From assembly GCA_010093705.1 (NCBI GenBank), contig MU006100.1, positions 403,929 through 467,928 on the forward strand: a stretch of DNA of 64,000 bases, given 5' to 3'. Below, piece after piece: positions 35,306 to 47,062 of this stretch. Position 1 is the first letter of the stretch. Each line of letters starts with the position of its first letter. Source of the stretch: Patellaria atrata CBS 101060. Lineage: Eukaryota > Ascomycota > Dothideomycetes > Patellariales > Patellariaceae. The translations under genes were made by a program, and so were the position numbers. A model generated the notes under the pieces. The model made no database searches and was not told where the DNA came from. It worked only from the letters and a program-made list of their open reading frames with translations.

Positions 35306-35405
35306 NNNNNNNNNNNNNNNNNNNNNNNNNNNNNNNNNNNNNNNNNNNNNNNNNNNNNNNNNNNNNNNNNNNNNNNNNNNNNNNNNNNNNNNNNNNNNNN
35401 NNNNN
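35306..35405. other. Assembly gap, 100 N
   Basis: A run of exactly 100 N, the usual placeholder for a gap of unknown size. It is followed by a run of A and lies right at the start of the rhodopsin-like gene. Confidence 0.98.
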
Positions 35406-36901
35406 AAAAAAAGAAATTCAGTCAAGTAAACAACTAACACAGAGAGATAGGTATCGATTGAGAAGACTAAGAGCCTCTAATTGAGGTTCTGAGCGGTGTC
35501 GACCTTTCTATCGTACAGAGGTATCTTCTGCTTGGATTTATGACATTTGTCCAAGGGAAAGCAAGCACAGAATGGATTTGATCTACGACAATGACCGTTC
35601 GTGGGGCTCGTTTCGAGAACGAAGATCACGACCCAAGGAAGAGTTGAGTACGAACATGGGGCAAAAGTCGATCAAGGCTTCCCAAGGGTTATATTATCGT
35701 ATGGGGAAGTCGAGACGGGAACACCGCCCTTATGGATTGTGGATCAAGCTTGAATTGCTTGAATGCGGGTCCCGGGAGTCCTTAAGTTGAAAAGTTGAAA
35801 ATCCTCCTCGAAAACCCGAATTGTTGCGGTTACCGCGGGCCATCGGGTGAGGCTCAGTTGTACCTTACACACCGTCGGCGTCGGTGGTTACTGCCCGTAT
35901 CACCATCCCAATTCACAAATCCGGTTACTATGGTGGTACTTATACGCCTCAAAGACGGGAAATACTCCTCGGCACTCTAACATTCTAAGGTACATTACGG
36001 TACCTACTCTCGACTCCATCTCTTAAACTCTTTCTATGAGATCATTCATATGTTCGTACAGTACAGTACAGTCGCAATTCCCACAGAAAAACTCGAAGCC
36101 AGGTCATTCATAGTAAAAAGAAAATCTCTGTCAGCTTGAGATCCTGACCTTGGCACATGCTCCCATCAACACTCGTTGTGTTTCGTAGTGCCACTAGTCA
36201 GTGAGCAAAGAAAGTTGGCCTATAGGAATTAGTGGCGGATGAAGGCTTCTGATACCCCCGCCCGAATTACCACATTCGGCTTTGGTGAAGTTCGGTTGCT
36301 AACACTAGCGCAGAACGGGATTGAACTTCACAACGGTCCGTCTCGGCTCCCTAATCCCTCGGCATGCTTTTTTCAACGGTGCCCCACCAAATTACTGAGA
36401 ATAGCGATTGCGGTTCTGCGAACCCCTGGAGCAGAAACTTGAAGGAGTTCTCAAGGAAGCTCTAGACCTACTTTTTCCATCTCTATCATCGATTCTTCAA
36501 CCTCAAAATGGTCCCATGCAGCTTCAGGTTCTGTAAAGGAAGATTTCCCTCACAGTATCTAGGGGTATCCCTCAATGTTCATTTCACTTTGTTAAGGGGG
36601 ATTTAAGCAATATAATTTCAGTTACACTCACTCCTTCTTGTATTCCCCCACTGCTTTCACTTGGCCACGCAGATCTACTCCTATCCAGGCAAACTGTCAC
36701 CATGAGACCTTGTAGTAACTTCGTGGGTTACTGCACGAGAACAGATCCAATGAGCATCACAGTCACACCGCACCTCTTTAACCCCTGTGTTGGGTAGTCT
36801 TGCCAATAATAAACCTGATATCACCCCTTCTTGTACCAAGTTGAACTCCCTCCACGTCCCGACACTCTGGATATCGTCCGCACCTCCTCACAAATTCAGC
36901 A
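35406..36901. other. Intergenic, no gene recognised
   Basis: 1.5 kb between the rhodopsin-like gene and the methyltransferase gene, which diverge from it. Contains TACAGTACAGTACAG near 36058-36072 and nothing coding that I can support. Confidence 0.5.
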
Positions 36902-38523
36902 ATGAACACTCCCGACGCCGTCGCACAGCAAAACGCTGCTATACAAGCTTCTCTAGAGCATTTCACCTCCGGAGTAAAGAGCTACTCGCACATCTCAACC
37001 CAAAATGCTGGCAAGACTGGCATCCAGGAATCCTGTGAGGTCGCCGCCGCTCACACCTCCTTGGTGCTCGATGCTGTGAATCTACTTCGCGCCGTCAAGG
37101 GTCCCGTTGACATGGTATTCTCACACTTTGAGAATGTAAGCTCCCAGTTGCACAGTACCTCAACTCGCAACCTCAAGATTTGTAATAAATACTGATGGTG
37201 GTGCAAAACACAGGCTGCTCATACAGGAGCCGTCCGGGCTCTCCTGGAAATGGGAGTCTTCCATGCTCTGCCAATGGACGAATCCAGCATGACAGCAACC
37301 GAATTGGCCGAAAAGCTCAATGTCAATAAGCTTCTTTTGGGTGAGTGCATCACACATTCCGGAGTTACTCTCCACGCCGGTTGTTGGAAGGACCGTTTTC
37401 TGACAGCTACCCACGTGCAGTTCGCCTCATGAGGGCAGCTACTCCTGCAGGACCGTTCAAAGAGGTCGGCGTCGAGGAGTACGCGCACACGCCGTACTCG
37501 AAGGTACCCCGATCGCTCCTCCGATCGCCAATTGACCAATCAGCTCACATCCCAACCAGCTATACCTTGTGCCCGAGCTCGGTGGAGTCTTCAAGCTCAT
37601 GTGCGACCAGCTATCTGCTTCTACCCCTGATACGTGTAACTGACCTTCTGTACGATAGGATCGACGAGTACATGCCCCCGAAAGCGAAACTGTACGAATT
37701 TTTGAAGGAGACCAAGTGGCAGAATCCGGAGTCGGAGCAGAGCAACCCGTACACGTTCGCGCACCGCACCGATGGCGAGACCATGTGGGAGCACATGGCG
37801 CATTTCCCGGACCGCGAGAAGATGTTCAATTTCGGCATGCAAGCGCAGACCGCGGCGACCAACTGGACCATCGCGATTTACCCATGGGTCGAAGCGCTCA
37901 AAGATCTCGAAAGTACCGAAGACTCGATTCTCGTTGTAGATGTCGGCGGCGGGAAGGGCCATGCTAGCAAGCAGATTAGACAGTTCCTCGGCGAGAAGAA
38001 GGGAAAAGTCATATTGCAAGATCGGCCGTCCGTGATCGCGGATATCAGCGAGGAACTACCGGGCGTTGAGAGGATGGGCTATGATTTCTTCACCCCCCAA
38101 CCTATTCAAGGTTCGCTCTTAGCTCCCTCTTCTTCCCCTTTCCCAACACCTCAATCCCCATATATTTTACATTTGTCTTACTAACCCCCTTTCTCAGGCG
38201 CTTTCATCTACTACATCCGCCGCTGTCTCCACGATTGGTCCGACACCTCCTGCACCACAATCCTCAGCACCATCGCAAAAGCAATGTCCCCCTCCTCCCG
38301 CCTCGTCATCGCCGAAATGGTCATCCCCGAACAGGGCGCAGGGCTCGAAGCAGCATGGTACGACATCACGATGATGACACTCAACGGGCGCGAGCGCACG
38401 CGCAAGGATTTCGAGCAGATCCTCGAGCCGGCGGGACTAAGGATCAGTAATGTCATCACGGTGCCCGGCACGAATTATGGTGTTGTAGAGGCACGGTTAG
38501 CGGAGGCGGGGAATGGCAATTGA
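36902..38523 (+). CDS. SAM-dependent O-methyltransferase (plant/fungal class II type)
   Basis: Small-molecule O-methyltransferase related to the enzymes that methylate fungal polyketides. Six exons: 36902..37135, 37214..37340, 37421..37503, 37560..37633, 37659..38110 and 38198..38523. They sum to 1296 nt (431 aa). A helical dimerisation part comes first (AAHTGAVRALLEMGVFHALP, ELAEKLNVNKLLLVRLMRAA). The SAM site VVDVGGGKGHAS is at about 265-276, GYDFFTPQPIQGAF near 320, and the catalytic His in RRCLHDWSD near 335. The end has GTNYGVVEAR. The fourth intron would be only 25 nt (GTGTAACTGACC to ATAG). It restores the frame but is shorter than normal fungal introns. No polyketide synthase or other biosynthetic gene is in the window, so the substrate is open. 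Confidence 0.85.
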
Positions 38524-39176
38524 AAGTCGATGGGGGGTTGATGATGCGATGGCTTTATGAGGGATGAATTGTCTGGAAAATCAGGGATGCGTTTCTTTAT
38601 CGCATTTTCTTCGATAAAAGGGTGTCGTTATGTGCGCTATGAGAGATGTTTGGATGATCGGTTAATGTGGGTTGGCTGTATTTCGTTGTTTAAAGTTTTA
38701 AAATTGAGTATGTGAACGATGAGAATGAGGCATACAATCCAGTCTAGGGCTATGCAAGCAATCTACAACGATTGGCCCCTAGGCGTAAATCACCTAACCT
38801 TGAAATAAACGAGTATAATCACTCCCCTCGTCAAAAAATACTAAATCCCATCCCGCACTCATAAAATCACCCAATTCGGAATCGTATAAATCACGTGCTT
38901 CATCCGGGAGGGGGAGTGGGCTGTGTCTCAACCCAAACTTCTACCACCAAAATTAAACTAAAATCACGAGTGATTGAGCCTCTCCAATATCTAAGCCGCA
39001 AGGAACCAACATCTTACGGAAATGTAGATCCAGACGAAAGAGCTATAAAGGGGAAGGATGTGGGAGTTGGGGGAAGGACATTCAACCATACCTTAGAACT
39101 AAACCATTTTATACCATTTGAATTGAGATTAATAGACACCTCGGTTTTGGGTTTGGTATCATCGAACTAGATATAC
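38524..39176. other. Intergenic, nothing recognised
   Basis: Flank between the methyltransferase gene and the next hypothetical gene. No coding signal is supported. Confidence 0.5.
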
Positions 39177-39785
39177 ATGGAGTTACAACGATCGATTAAA
39201 GCCGATATTAGTACCCATAGCACCAAAACCGCAAAACCCCTCCCATACCAAACGACAGCTATCATCATGTCCAACACCCGACATATACCACACATAACCC
39301 TTTCCCCTCCCGCTTACACAACGCTCCGCACGATGATAATACCCGTAACAACCCAAAAACAACAAGTCCGACGAATCCTCAAAGCATACCGCGAAGCAAG
39401 CCGCGCGTCGGGTATAGTAGAAGTACGACTATTCTGGCACGCGGAGAGAGAAGTCTTCGTGATCCGCAGACGATACATTTCTTCCGGTGCCGGGTTGGAA
39501 GAACAGGAGAGGGCGTATCGTGACATGATGATTCGATTGGAGGATGGGATGCTAGCTCGACCGAGCGAGGAGAAAATACTTGCGGATGTGGTGGCCGGGA
39601 CGAACGAGAGAGCAAGTGAAGTGAGAAGGGACGGTGTGCAGGCATGGGGACAAAAGAGGGAAGCGGGAAGGACGGGGAAGAGCGTGTGTAGACGAGATGC
39701 CCTGGTTGAGAAATGCGGAAGGGGGAACTGGGGGTGGAATTTGTTGGTGTTAAGGTTGAATTTTGCGAGTTTGAGGATTGAGTGA
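39177..39785 (+). CDS. Hypothetical protein, 202 aa
   Basis: Single open frame from ATG 39177. An internal ATG at 39267 (MSNTRHIPHITLSPPAYTTL) may be the true start and would give 172 aa. The middle is strongly basic and helical (RRILKAYREASRASGIVEVR, EEQERAYRDMMIRLEDGML). The end is basic and then hydrophobic (WGWNLLVLRLNFASLRIE). The opposite strand is also open over part of the region, which lowers confidence. No domain recognised. Confidence 0.45.
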   Translation: MELQRSIKADISTHSTKTAKPLPYQTTAIIMSNTRHIPHITLSPPAYTTLRTMIIPVTTQKQQVRRILKAYREASRASGIVEVRLFWHAEREVFVIRRRYISSGAGLEEQERAYRDMMIRLEDGMLARPSEEKILADVVAGTNERASEVRRDGVQAWGQKREAGRTGKSVCRRDALVEKCGRGNWGWNLLVLRLNFASLRIE

Positions 39786-40234
39786 TGGGTTTATTGCTGA
39801 ATTGCTGAAGAGGTTGCGTACTTGATAGATGCGTGTTGAGAGAGCATATCCAACCCGGATAGAATCGTATATACCTGAATAAGCTTAGCTCTGGACTTGC
39901 TTCAATCAGACTGCCGACCTGAACCGTACAAACACTGGAAGAGGAAATGAAAGGAAAAAGTGGCTTGAGCAAATCAACAAATTACCGACGCGAGCCGTTT
40001 CTTCTGCCTAAACTACGTACTTGCGGAATGCAGGCAACCAATCCGATCCACATATATGGCTAATCGTGCAAAAGGTAACATTCAGACTTCTGACCTGTTC
40101 CGAACCGTTCCGTAAATACCGCCCGAACCGCACGAAGTCTCCAAGATATCATCCGGACAGCAGAGGTAGACCGCCCAATAACTCCCACCATCAAGGCTAG
40201 TGATAATTCCTATGTCCCTCTCACACTGAATCAA
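39786..40234. other. Intergenic, nothing recognised
   Basis: Short AT-balanced stretch. No feature supported. Confidence 0.5.
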
Positions 40235-40658
40235 TTAGCTGTCTGAGTAACTGTCATATATGCTTTGCTCATCATACTTAGGCAAGCGGGAGGTCGAAGG
40301 GCGCATACCATGCCTAGGCCCGGCATTATCCAACTTGTTTGTAACAACAGCGGCGGGATTCGTAGGTCCCGGCCGTGGAGCACCGGATTGCCCAATAAAA
40401 GCCGAGAAAACGCCAGACTGTGGAATGTAGGCGGGCATGATACGCCTGAGGGGAAAAATACTAGAACTAGGTGGAGCAGCGCGTCGTCTTACTACAACCA
40501 CCCGCCCGCGCTGACTTACGACATCTTGCGCAAGCAGATCTAGGCTTGCTCACCTGCGTTAGTCCATCCTGAGAGTAAACCCAGCGCTCTAGCTTATCCC
40601 TCTTATATGCATCACACCTTTGGCTGCCGGTTAGGTGTTCACCTAGTTCCATTTCCAT
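40235..40658 (-). CDS. Hypothetical small protein, two exons (126 aa)
   Basis: Exon 1 (40658..40554) encodes MEMELGEHLTGSQRCDAYKR and ends GLTQ before a GTGAGC donor. Exon 2 (40510..40235) begins RGRVVVVRRRAAPPSSSIFP and ends DEQSIYDSYSDS. The 43-nt intron is short but keeps the frame. Exon 2 is rich in P, R and S and looks disordered. The N-terminus may extend further upstream. No family recognised. Confidence 0.4.
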
Positions 40659-41830
40659 GATACGGGCCGATATGGCCGTGATTGAGGCGGGTAGAGTGCT
40701 TCATATCGGACAACTCCTGCTGTCACGCTCACCATTTTCCCAATATGACCAGAGTGTAAGACGCGGTTCTCGGCGTGGCATAGTCCTAAGCTAGCCGCGG
40801 CTAATCTGCGATCTGCGCCAGGGCGTGCTCGGCACGTGAGACTGCAGGAGACCCTTTGGGGGGGGATCCGAGATAGGAATTAGAGAACCACCTTGAGGAA
40901 CAACCTCTATGCAGTTTCATGGACTAGATTCGGGTGCATCTTCCATGGGGATTTCAGGACCACTTTTGGGGACCACATTCCGGGGTATTCTTGAGGGAGT
41001 TTAGAGGACTGTTCTCTGGGGTAATCTTGATGAAGAGCTCACGGCCAGTTTCGAGTGCACCCTCATCCTCCATGAGTGCTGCAGAACTACGTTCAACCGC
41101 TTCCTCGGAAATTCCAGAACTGCTTTCAGGCGCATTATCGAGGGGTATTTTGAGAGTCCTCTTATTCGGCCGCCATGTCCATTTGTATGACATGATGTAT
41201 TGACTTTAGGGAGACGCAAAAGTTAACCGGATCCGTGAAGAACTACAGGAGTTAGTGCTTGTTCACATGTGATTTAGATCTCCGGGATAGGGGACGTACA
41301 AAATTCGAGGACGGTCGATATGGCACAAGGAGAAAGAAATGTTATTCTAGTGCAGTACACTGTTGCGCTTGCAAGATTCACATACATGTTCCGCCTTAAA
41401 TCCGATATCGCGCGTAGAAACACGCACATTACCAAAGGGAGGACGATACGCGTATGTTCTTCGACTTACCTGATAGGAAAAAGTCATCTGCTTCAGCCAC
41501 TGTTTGGTTTGGACCCTCCACAAGAAGTTCTATGGAGAATTAAGTGAGAGTTTGAGATTGATGGCAGGACAAAAAAGATTTGATAAGATTTCCGCGGTTT
41601 GTGGAGAACTATAACAATTCTAAACGGGTTAGCGCGTACTGTCGTTTTAGAACAATTGTGCTCTCACGTGAATTTGTTGTTTGCAGGATGCTTCCATCAG
41701 TACGGTGATCCTACAACTAACACCAATATATACGACTGATGCGAGGATGTACGCAAAATAATTACTGTAGCAGACAAGTATATCATGGACAAGGTATCGA
41801 GAAAACCAAGCTGGGTATAGTTCTTCCAAG
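40659..41830. other. Intergenic, partly G-rich and repetitive
   Basis: At about 40935-41175 a loose series of GGGG-led units (GGGGATTTC, GGGGACCAC, GGGGTATTC, GGGGTAATC, GGGGTATTT) gives a coding-like minus frame without a known domain. The rest, up to the 3' end of IRC3, shows no feature. Confidence 0.4.
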
Positions 41831-43962
41831 TTAAGTGGAGGATAGCGGTCCTATACCGACTTGCTCGCGAGCTCTTAAAGAAGCGATCTTATTTGCTTCT
41901 CTTTCCGCCCGTCGTGCCTTCTTCGCTTCAGACTCTTTTGACTTGACAGTCAACCTCTTCGCCTTCCTCTTCTCGATATCCAGCTTCTTGAAATGAGTCA
42001 TGGCTCCATGCTTTATTTTAGTGATCATATCGCCAGCTCTACCCTTGGTTACAGTCTCAGGGGTAAGCTGGTCCTCCGGGGAGCGACGACTGTTTAAAAA
42101 GTCTACCTGTAATTGGGAAGCAGGTTTTTGGCGCCATGCCTGGTATCGTGAGATGATAATGTGTTCCCATTTCTCACTGGCAAAAGTGTCAGCCGCATGA
42201 ACAGCGTCCTCAAACGTACCGGTTTTAGCAATCGTTCGAGGCTTCATGTATGGACTCTTGGCTCGCCAAATGGCTGGAATCTTTTGTGTGTATTTCACCA
42301 CGAAGTCATCACCATTTGTATCAATAGTGACATAGGCTCCGTCTTTGTATGTTAGTACATACTTCTTCTCGCCCACCTTAACCCACGCATACTGGCTAAT
42401 TGCCCGGATATGCCTTTCTCCGGAGGTATCTTCTATCAGGTCGTTCACAGAATCATAATCTGTGAACGTGATAGATCCTTTGAAAGGGATAGACGTCGGT
42501 GGTGTGCTGTCAATTTGTTCCTCCCTTAGGCGCTCCTGCTCCTTACGATCATTAAGCTCCTTAAGCTTTTCCACGTCCGCAGAATCTACAATCTCGGAGG
42601 GATCGAGACCAAAGAGAGTCGGTGTACTTACAATACCAGTGGCAAGAGATGATACCATGTCAATGATATGGCAGTTTTCCTTGCCTGGATGTAGACGCAT
42701 GCCACGACCAATCATCTGCACTAGTAGATTCCTGGATCTAGTTGGCCTTGCAAGTAGTACGCAGTCGATATTTGGAATGTCAGTGCCTTCGGTAAAGACA
42801 CCACAGTTCAGCAAGACGGGAAACTTGCCGTTTTTGAAATCGTCAATCCTTTGGCTTCGAACAGCTGGTGGTGTATCTCCGGTCACGAACTTTGCATCAA
42901 AGCCGTATTTGATAAACAAAGCCGTCAAACTCGCTACATGAGCGAGATCAACGCAAAATACAAGAGTCGACTTCCGTTCTTCAGCCTTTGCCATCCATGC
43001 TTTGAGAGTGATATCATTGATTTGGTCGGTGTTCACCGCATTTGAAAGAGCTCCTGTCTGGAAATCACCACCAGGCCCAGATGCGACACGAGAAAGGTCT
43101 GCTTTAGTCTCAACCGTAGTGAATATAACATTTGATAACCACTTCTCATCGATCATATCAATATAGTCCCTGATACCGTGTTAGTGTTACTGAATGAAGA
43201 TAACACGGATCTACGCACTTATGATAAACGATGTGATCAATTGCTGCTCCTAGTTTGAGACCATCAAACCTTGAGAACGTCGCAGATACTCCTACTAGAG
43301 CTGGAGAGTGTTCTTTAACTTCAATCAATCCAAAGTATTTTAACACTTCCAGATATGTCGATGCTACTATATGATGAGCCTCGTCCACTAATAAGAGCTT
43401 GAATCTTGCAGGATCAAATTTCAGTATCCTATCACCTGAAGTAATGCTCTGGATAGATGCAATGGTGATATCAGCGGCACCAGTCGCGTGCGCAGAACCC
43501 AACTCCACCTCAACTGACTTTGAGGGGTAGGCATAGACACAGTGTCGGGCAGCTTGCTCTACGAGCTCCCGACGATGGGCCAGAATTAGGGTCTGCGTTG
43601 CATGTTCAGACCTAGGAGGTACTCGATCTATGAGTTGGGTAAATATGACCTAAAGGCTCAGCGTTAGAAGATCCTACAAGGGGTTCGGAAGGGCTCACAG
43701 TCTTGCCACTGCCAGTAGCTAGAGACACCCCTAGCCTCTTGTGTCCCTTGCTGAGATACGACAATACTGACTGGATGCATTCTTCTTGATAAGATCGAAG
43801 CTGTATTAACGGCTGAGCTATTTCTGGCTCGCGTGCAGTTGTAAAATCGTGTGCATGGCGGGCGAATGAAGTCCTGAATGACAACGTTGAGGAGGGTAAG
43901 TAAGCTCGCAATAGAGCAGCGTGTAGAGATAACTTCAATCCATGTTGAATTGACCTAAGCAT
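41831..43962 (-). CDS. IRC3: Mitochondrial SF2 DNA helicase Irc3
   Basis: Mitochondrial double-stranded DNA helicase needed for mtDNA stability in yeast. Three exons, 43962..43699, 43649..43219 and 43169..41831, sum to 2034 nt (677 aa; yeast 689 aa). An R/S/L-rich presequence without acidic residues ([20 protein letters not shown]) is followed by the Q-like motif [13 protein letters not shown] and Walker A LATGSGKT (81-88). Then come [13 protein letters not shown] box VDEAHHI (about 177-180), [25 protein letters not shown] and motif [15 protein letters not shown] (about 383-395). The C-terminal third is basic ([20 protein letters not shown]). It is divergent from RRN5 across 241 bp. Intact. 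Confidence 0.93.
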
Positions 43963-44203
43963 TGGGATCTGATGTGGTTTCCGGTATGTTATTGTGTTTT
44001 GAACATTGATGAGATGGAAGGTTGGCACTAGCGCGTTTTGTTATCGATAAGAATAGCTATAAGAATCTACACTTTAATCATTTTTCAGTACATGATCTTG
44101 TCAGAGTTCACTAATTATACAGAAAATCCTGGAACTATGGATAAAGGATACCTTACTAGTGCGAGACCAGAAAGTATTCAGCTTCTAGTCTGCCATACTG
44201 GTG
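43963..44203. promoter_or_regulatory. Divergent promoter between IRC3 and RRN5
   Basis: Only 241 bp separate the two start codons, so both genes must share this promoter region. It is AT-rich on the RRN5 side. No specific factor site was identified. Confidence 0.6.
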
Positions 44204-46342
44204 ATGTCCTCGAACGAGAGCGATACCGATAGTGGAATTGAAAACGACTATGAAAATGACCATGATATTGAAACAACCCAAAATGAAGGTGCGAATTCTG
44301 TTCTTGCTCCAGGATTACCAGAGGACGACGATACGCAACCGGAGGGAATAAGATCTGACAGAAAGATAGCGCATGTGTCTCGCAAGCGGAAGAGGGATAC
44401 GAGAGAGAGCCGGAATGCTAAAACCAAACGTCTGAGAGGACGATATTCCGATCCTTATCGACAGCTCTTTAATTCAACAATTCCAAATCCTCAGTATATC
44501 GATCTAGATGATGTTCGTAAGCCATTAGAAGCCTCGCAAATTGGACTGTCTGTTTGGACTGCTGAAGAGAAAGAAATATTTTTTGCCGCTCTAAGCAGAT
44601 GGGGAAAATCTGATGTCCCTAAGATATCAGAGATTATAGGCACAAAGTCTGTGTCACAAGTTATAGAATATCTGGGCTTGCTACAGGAAGGACTTTTAGA
44701 GCTACATCTGGATCTTGATGATATACAACCAACAGATGCACGCCACATTGCTTCAGCAGCAGAACTGAGTGAGAATCTATGCAACGCGCTAGATATAGCT
44801 GCAGAAAGCCTCGGTTGGAACCAGTTGAAGTATGAAGCTAAACAGGAGAGCAAGAAGCATGGAGACGTATGGCTCTTAACCAAGGATATTGGTAATCAAA
44901 TAAACGAATACCTGGATTTTGCAGAATCTGGAAGAGATGAGAATGGAGATTCTTCAATTGATTCACATGATGATGGAGGAATCTTAGAACAACGTCTATC
45001 AATCAAATCGAATAGAGCACGTTACATCCAAGTCCCTGCAGCGCATTTGCTAGATCTCAGTGTCTGGCTTGAACTATCTGAAAATATTTTCATGAACTCT
45101 GCCAATCCAGATATATCGGAAAATTGGCGAACCGTGGGCGAACAAGGAGAAACTCCATCAATTTATCACACCGCGTTCTCAGACTTTCACAACCTCACTG
45201 TGTCTATCACAAAAAAGGTCGTGCAAGTCTCAATATTCCAGGCATTGTCTCGACTAAGGGGAGCAGACAAGATTGGAAAAGAGGTCTCCAAAGTAGGGAT
45301 TACCAGGATGGACGTTTTGGGAGCTACTGAGATCTTGAACATGAAGCAGAGCTCGGCAGACTTTTGGATAAAAGCTCCACGACGCTGTGGGCTGAAAGTG
45401 ACAAATGTCGCCGATGGGATTCTACTGAGTCACAATGAGGTGGAAGAATACTTGAGTGAATTCGTCAGAGACAACATTCCCCGCTTGTCCGGCAATAAAC
45501 ACGATGCAGCTCATAACTCTACTGGAAAAGCTTTTGGACAAGAAAGTCCTCAAGATCCACGGTTCATGGACGAGGAAGATAGGTTAGGATCAACAAGTCC
45601 TTCCAATGGAACATCTGAAATTATCTCGGACACACCTTTGAAATCAGAAAACAGTTACAACTCGTCTAACAGCGGTGATCAAGATAGCCTATCTCCAGAA
45701 ACAAGACTAGAGCAATACATCGAGATCTTGGATCAAAAAGAGAGTCTCACCGAGGAGCTCTTCCTCTGGGACTTTATCGGCCAACTACCCCTTGTTCACA
45801 TCAAAGATAGATCAATCAAGCTTCCAAAACCACCCGCCCCAAAGCATAAAAAGCTGGGCGAGCTAGTGGACTGGCGAGACTGGACCGAGCGTCAAGCGGA
45901 GTGGGAAACAAATTACTTCATCCAAAAGGAGAAAGGGAAAGAGAAAGCCGCCAAAGCGCGCACATTACAAACACTAGCAACTGTAAGAAGAATCTCACAA
46001 GAACCAGGACCAAGCTCTTACGCTTCCGATACTACGGCTCCAGAAGATTCAACTGAATCTGAAACGGATACATCGGAGGTACAATCTGAGTCAAGCAGTT
46101 CATCTTCTGAGGATGACGATGACGAAAACCATCATTCTGAAACTCAACTTCATCGGGACAGTCCAGAACCTCACGCTCGTACCACAGTGTCCGAGCATCC
46201 GGCCCCAGCCCCACGACGCACTATTCCGCGACGCTCCGCGAGCCAGATTGCGCTGCAGGCCTTTGGGGCTATTGAGAGCTTGCCGGGTGAGGATTCCCAG
46301 TCGGAGGATGAGTATGATCCGGATGTACAGATGGAGGGTTAG
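44204..46342 (+). CDS. RRN5: RNA polymerase I upstream activation factor subunit Rrn5-like
   Basis: Nuclear protein of the UAF complex that recruits RNA polymerase I to rDNA. Single exon, 712 aa from ATG 44204. An acidic N-terminus and basic nuclear signal (SRKRKRDTRESRNAKTKRLR, about 59-78) are followed by SDPYRQLFNSTI and the SANT domain (about 117-160; SVWTAEEKEIFFAALSRWGK and SVSQVIEYLGLLQEG), the block shared by fungal Rrn5 proteins. The long middle is helical. A coiled, basic stretch with DWRDWTERQAEWETNYF comes near 560-580, and the last 120 residues are acidic and serine-rich. Longer than yeast Rrn5 (about 360 aa), as is common in filamentous fungi. Assignment rests on the SANT region. 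Confidence 0.78.
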   Translation: MSSNESDTDSGIENDYENDHDIETTQNEGANSVLAPGLPEDDDTQPEGIRSDRKIAHVSRKRKRDTRESRNAKTKRLRGRYSDPYRQLFNSTIPNPQYIDLDDVRKPLEASQIGLSVWTAEEKEIFFAALSRWGKSDVPKISEIIGTKSVSQVIEYLGLLQEGLLELHLDLDDIQPTDARHIASAAELSENLCNALDIAAESLGWNQLKYEAKQESKKHGDVWLLTKDIGNQINEYLDFAESGRDENGDSSIDSHDDGGILEQRLSIKSNRARYIQVPAAHLLDLSVWLELSENIFMNSANPDISENWRTVGEQGETPSIYHTAFSDFHNLTVSITKKVVQVSIFQALSRLRGADKIGKEVSKVGITRMDVLGATEILNMKQSSADFWIKAPRRCGLKVTNVADGILLSHNEVEEYLSEFVRDNIPRLSGNKHDAAHNSTGKAFGQESPQDPRFMDEEDRLGSTSPSNGTSEIISDTPLKSENSYNSSNSGDQDSLSPETRLEQYIEILDQKESLTEELFLWDFIGQLPLVHIKDRSIKLPKPPAPKHKKLGELVDWRDWTERQAEWETNYFIQKEKGKEKAAKARTLQTLATVRRISQEPGPSSYASDTTAPEDSTESETDTSEVQSESSSSSSEDDDDENHHSETQLHRDSPEPHARTTVSEHPAPAPRRTIPRRSASQIALQAFGAIESLPGEDSQSEDEYDPDVQMEG

Positions 46343-47062
46343 AATGGGTTGATTGGGCAGGAACTGAAAGGGGAGAGGGAGTTGGCAGGAAGGGGTGTTA
46401 TTTATTTTGCGAAGGGATTGAGGGGGTTGAAACTTTGGTTGAGGCACACTTGCTGTATCTTTGGGTTATTTTCGAAATTTTAGAGTATGTACGGTGAGAT
46501 TCGAAGTCTTTTGATTCGCGAGCGTACAGTAAGGTAAGAACGGCTAGCAGGGAAGGGATAACATAAAACATCGAAGTACACGAAGGAGCAATATGGGGAA
46601 TTCGGATTTGTTTTGGCCGAGGTATCTACAGTGTAGACGTTTTCATTTCATCCATATTATTGCAAATTTTTTCTCAGACCTAACATATTCGGTGGTGACA
46701 TCTTTATAATATACACGGTAGTTCTCCCTTCCTTTTTATATTAAATATCACATTCGTCCTCGTACAGTACATCTCCAGTCATCAAAAGGAGATATTGACA
46801 GTATTCCGGTCAGCTATTCCACGATAGCATTGTACAAATACGACTCTTTGTGGAAACGTGTGCGGAATATTTCCCCTGTAATCCAGATCTATTTGGAAAG
46901 GGAGAAGGATAGTCTTACCCCTTTTAATCCTATAGAGGAGCGTGGTTATCCCTCGTTTGCTCTAACGGTGCGAAAGGGCATCGTTTGCCCATTAACGTCC
47001 GGCAAGCGCTTCAGTTCATACTTAAGTGTGGTGTCATGAACTTCACTCGAGGCCTAGGATCA
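46343..47062. other. Intergenic between convergent RRN5 and GCP6 ends
   Basis: 720 bp. It must hold both transcription ends. No gene seen. Confidence 0.5.

Noticed and set aside
35572-36442. Short frames between the rhodopsin-like and methyltransferase genes
   Set aside because: No domain, no splice pattern and no agreement between frames; treated as intergenic.
36902-38523. Secondary-metabolite gene cluster around the O-methyltransferase
   Set aside because: No polyketide synthase, peptide synthetase, terpene cyclase, P450 or cluster transcription factor lies nearby in the window.
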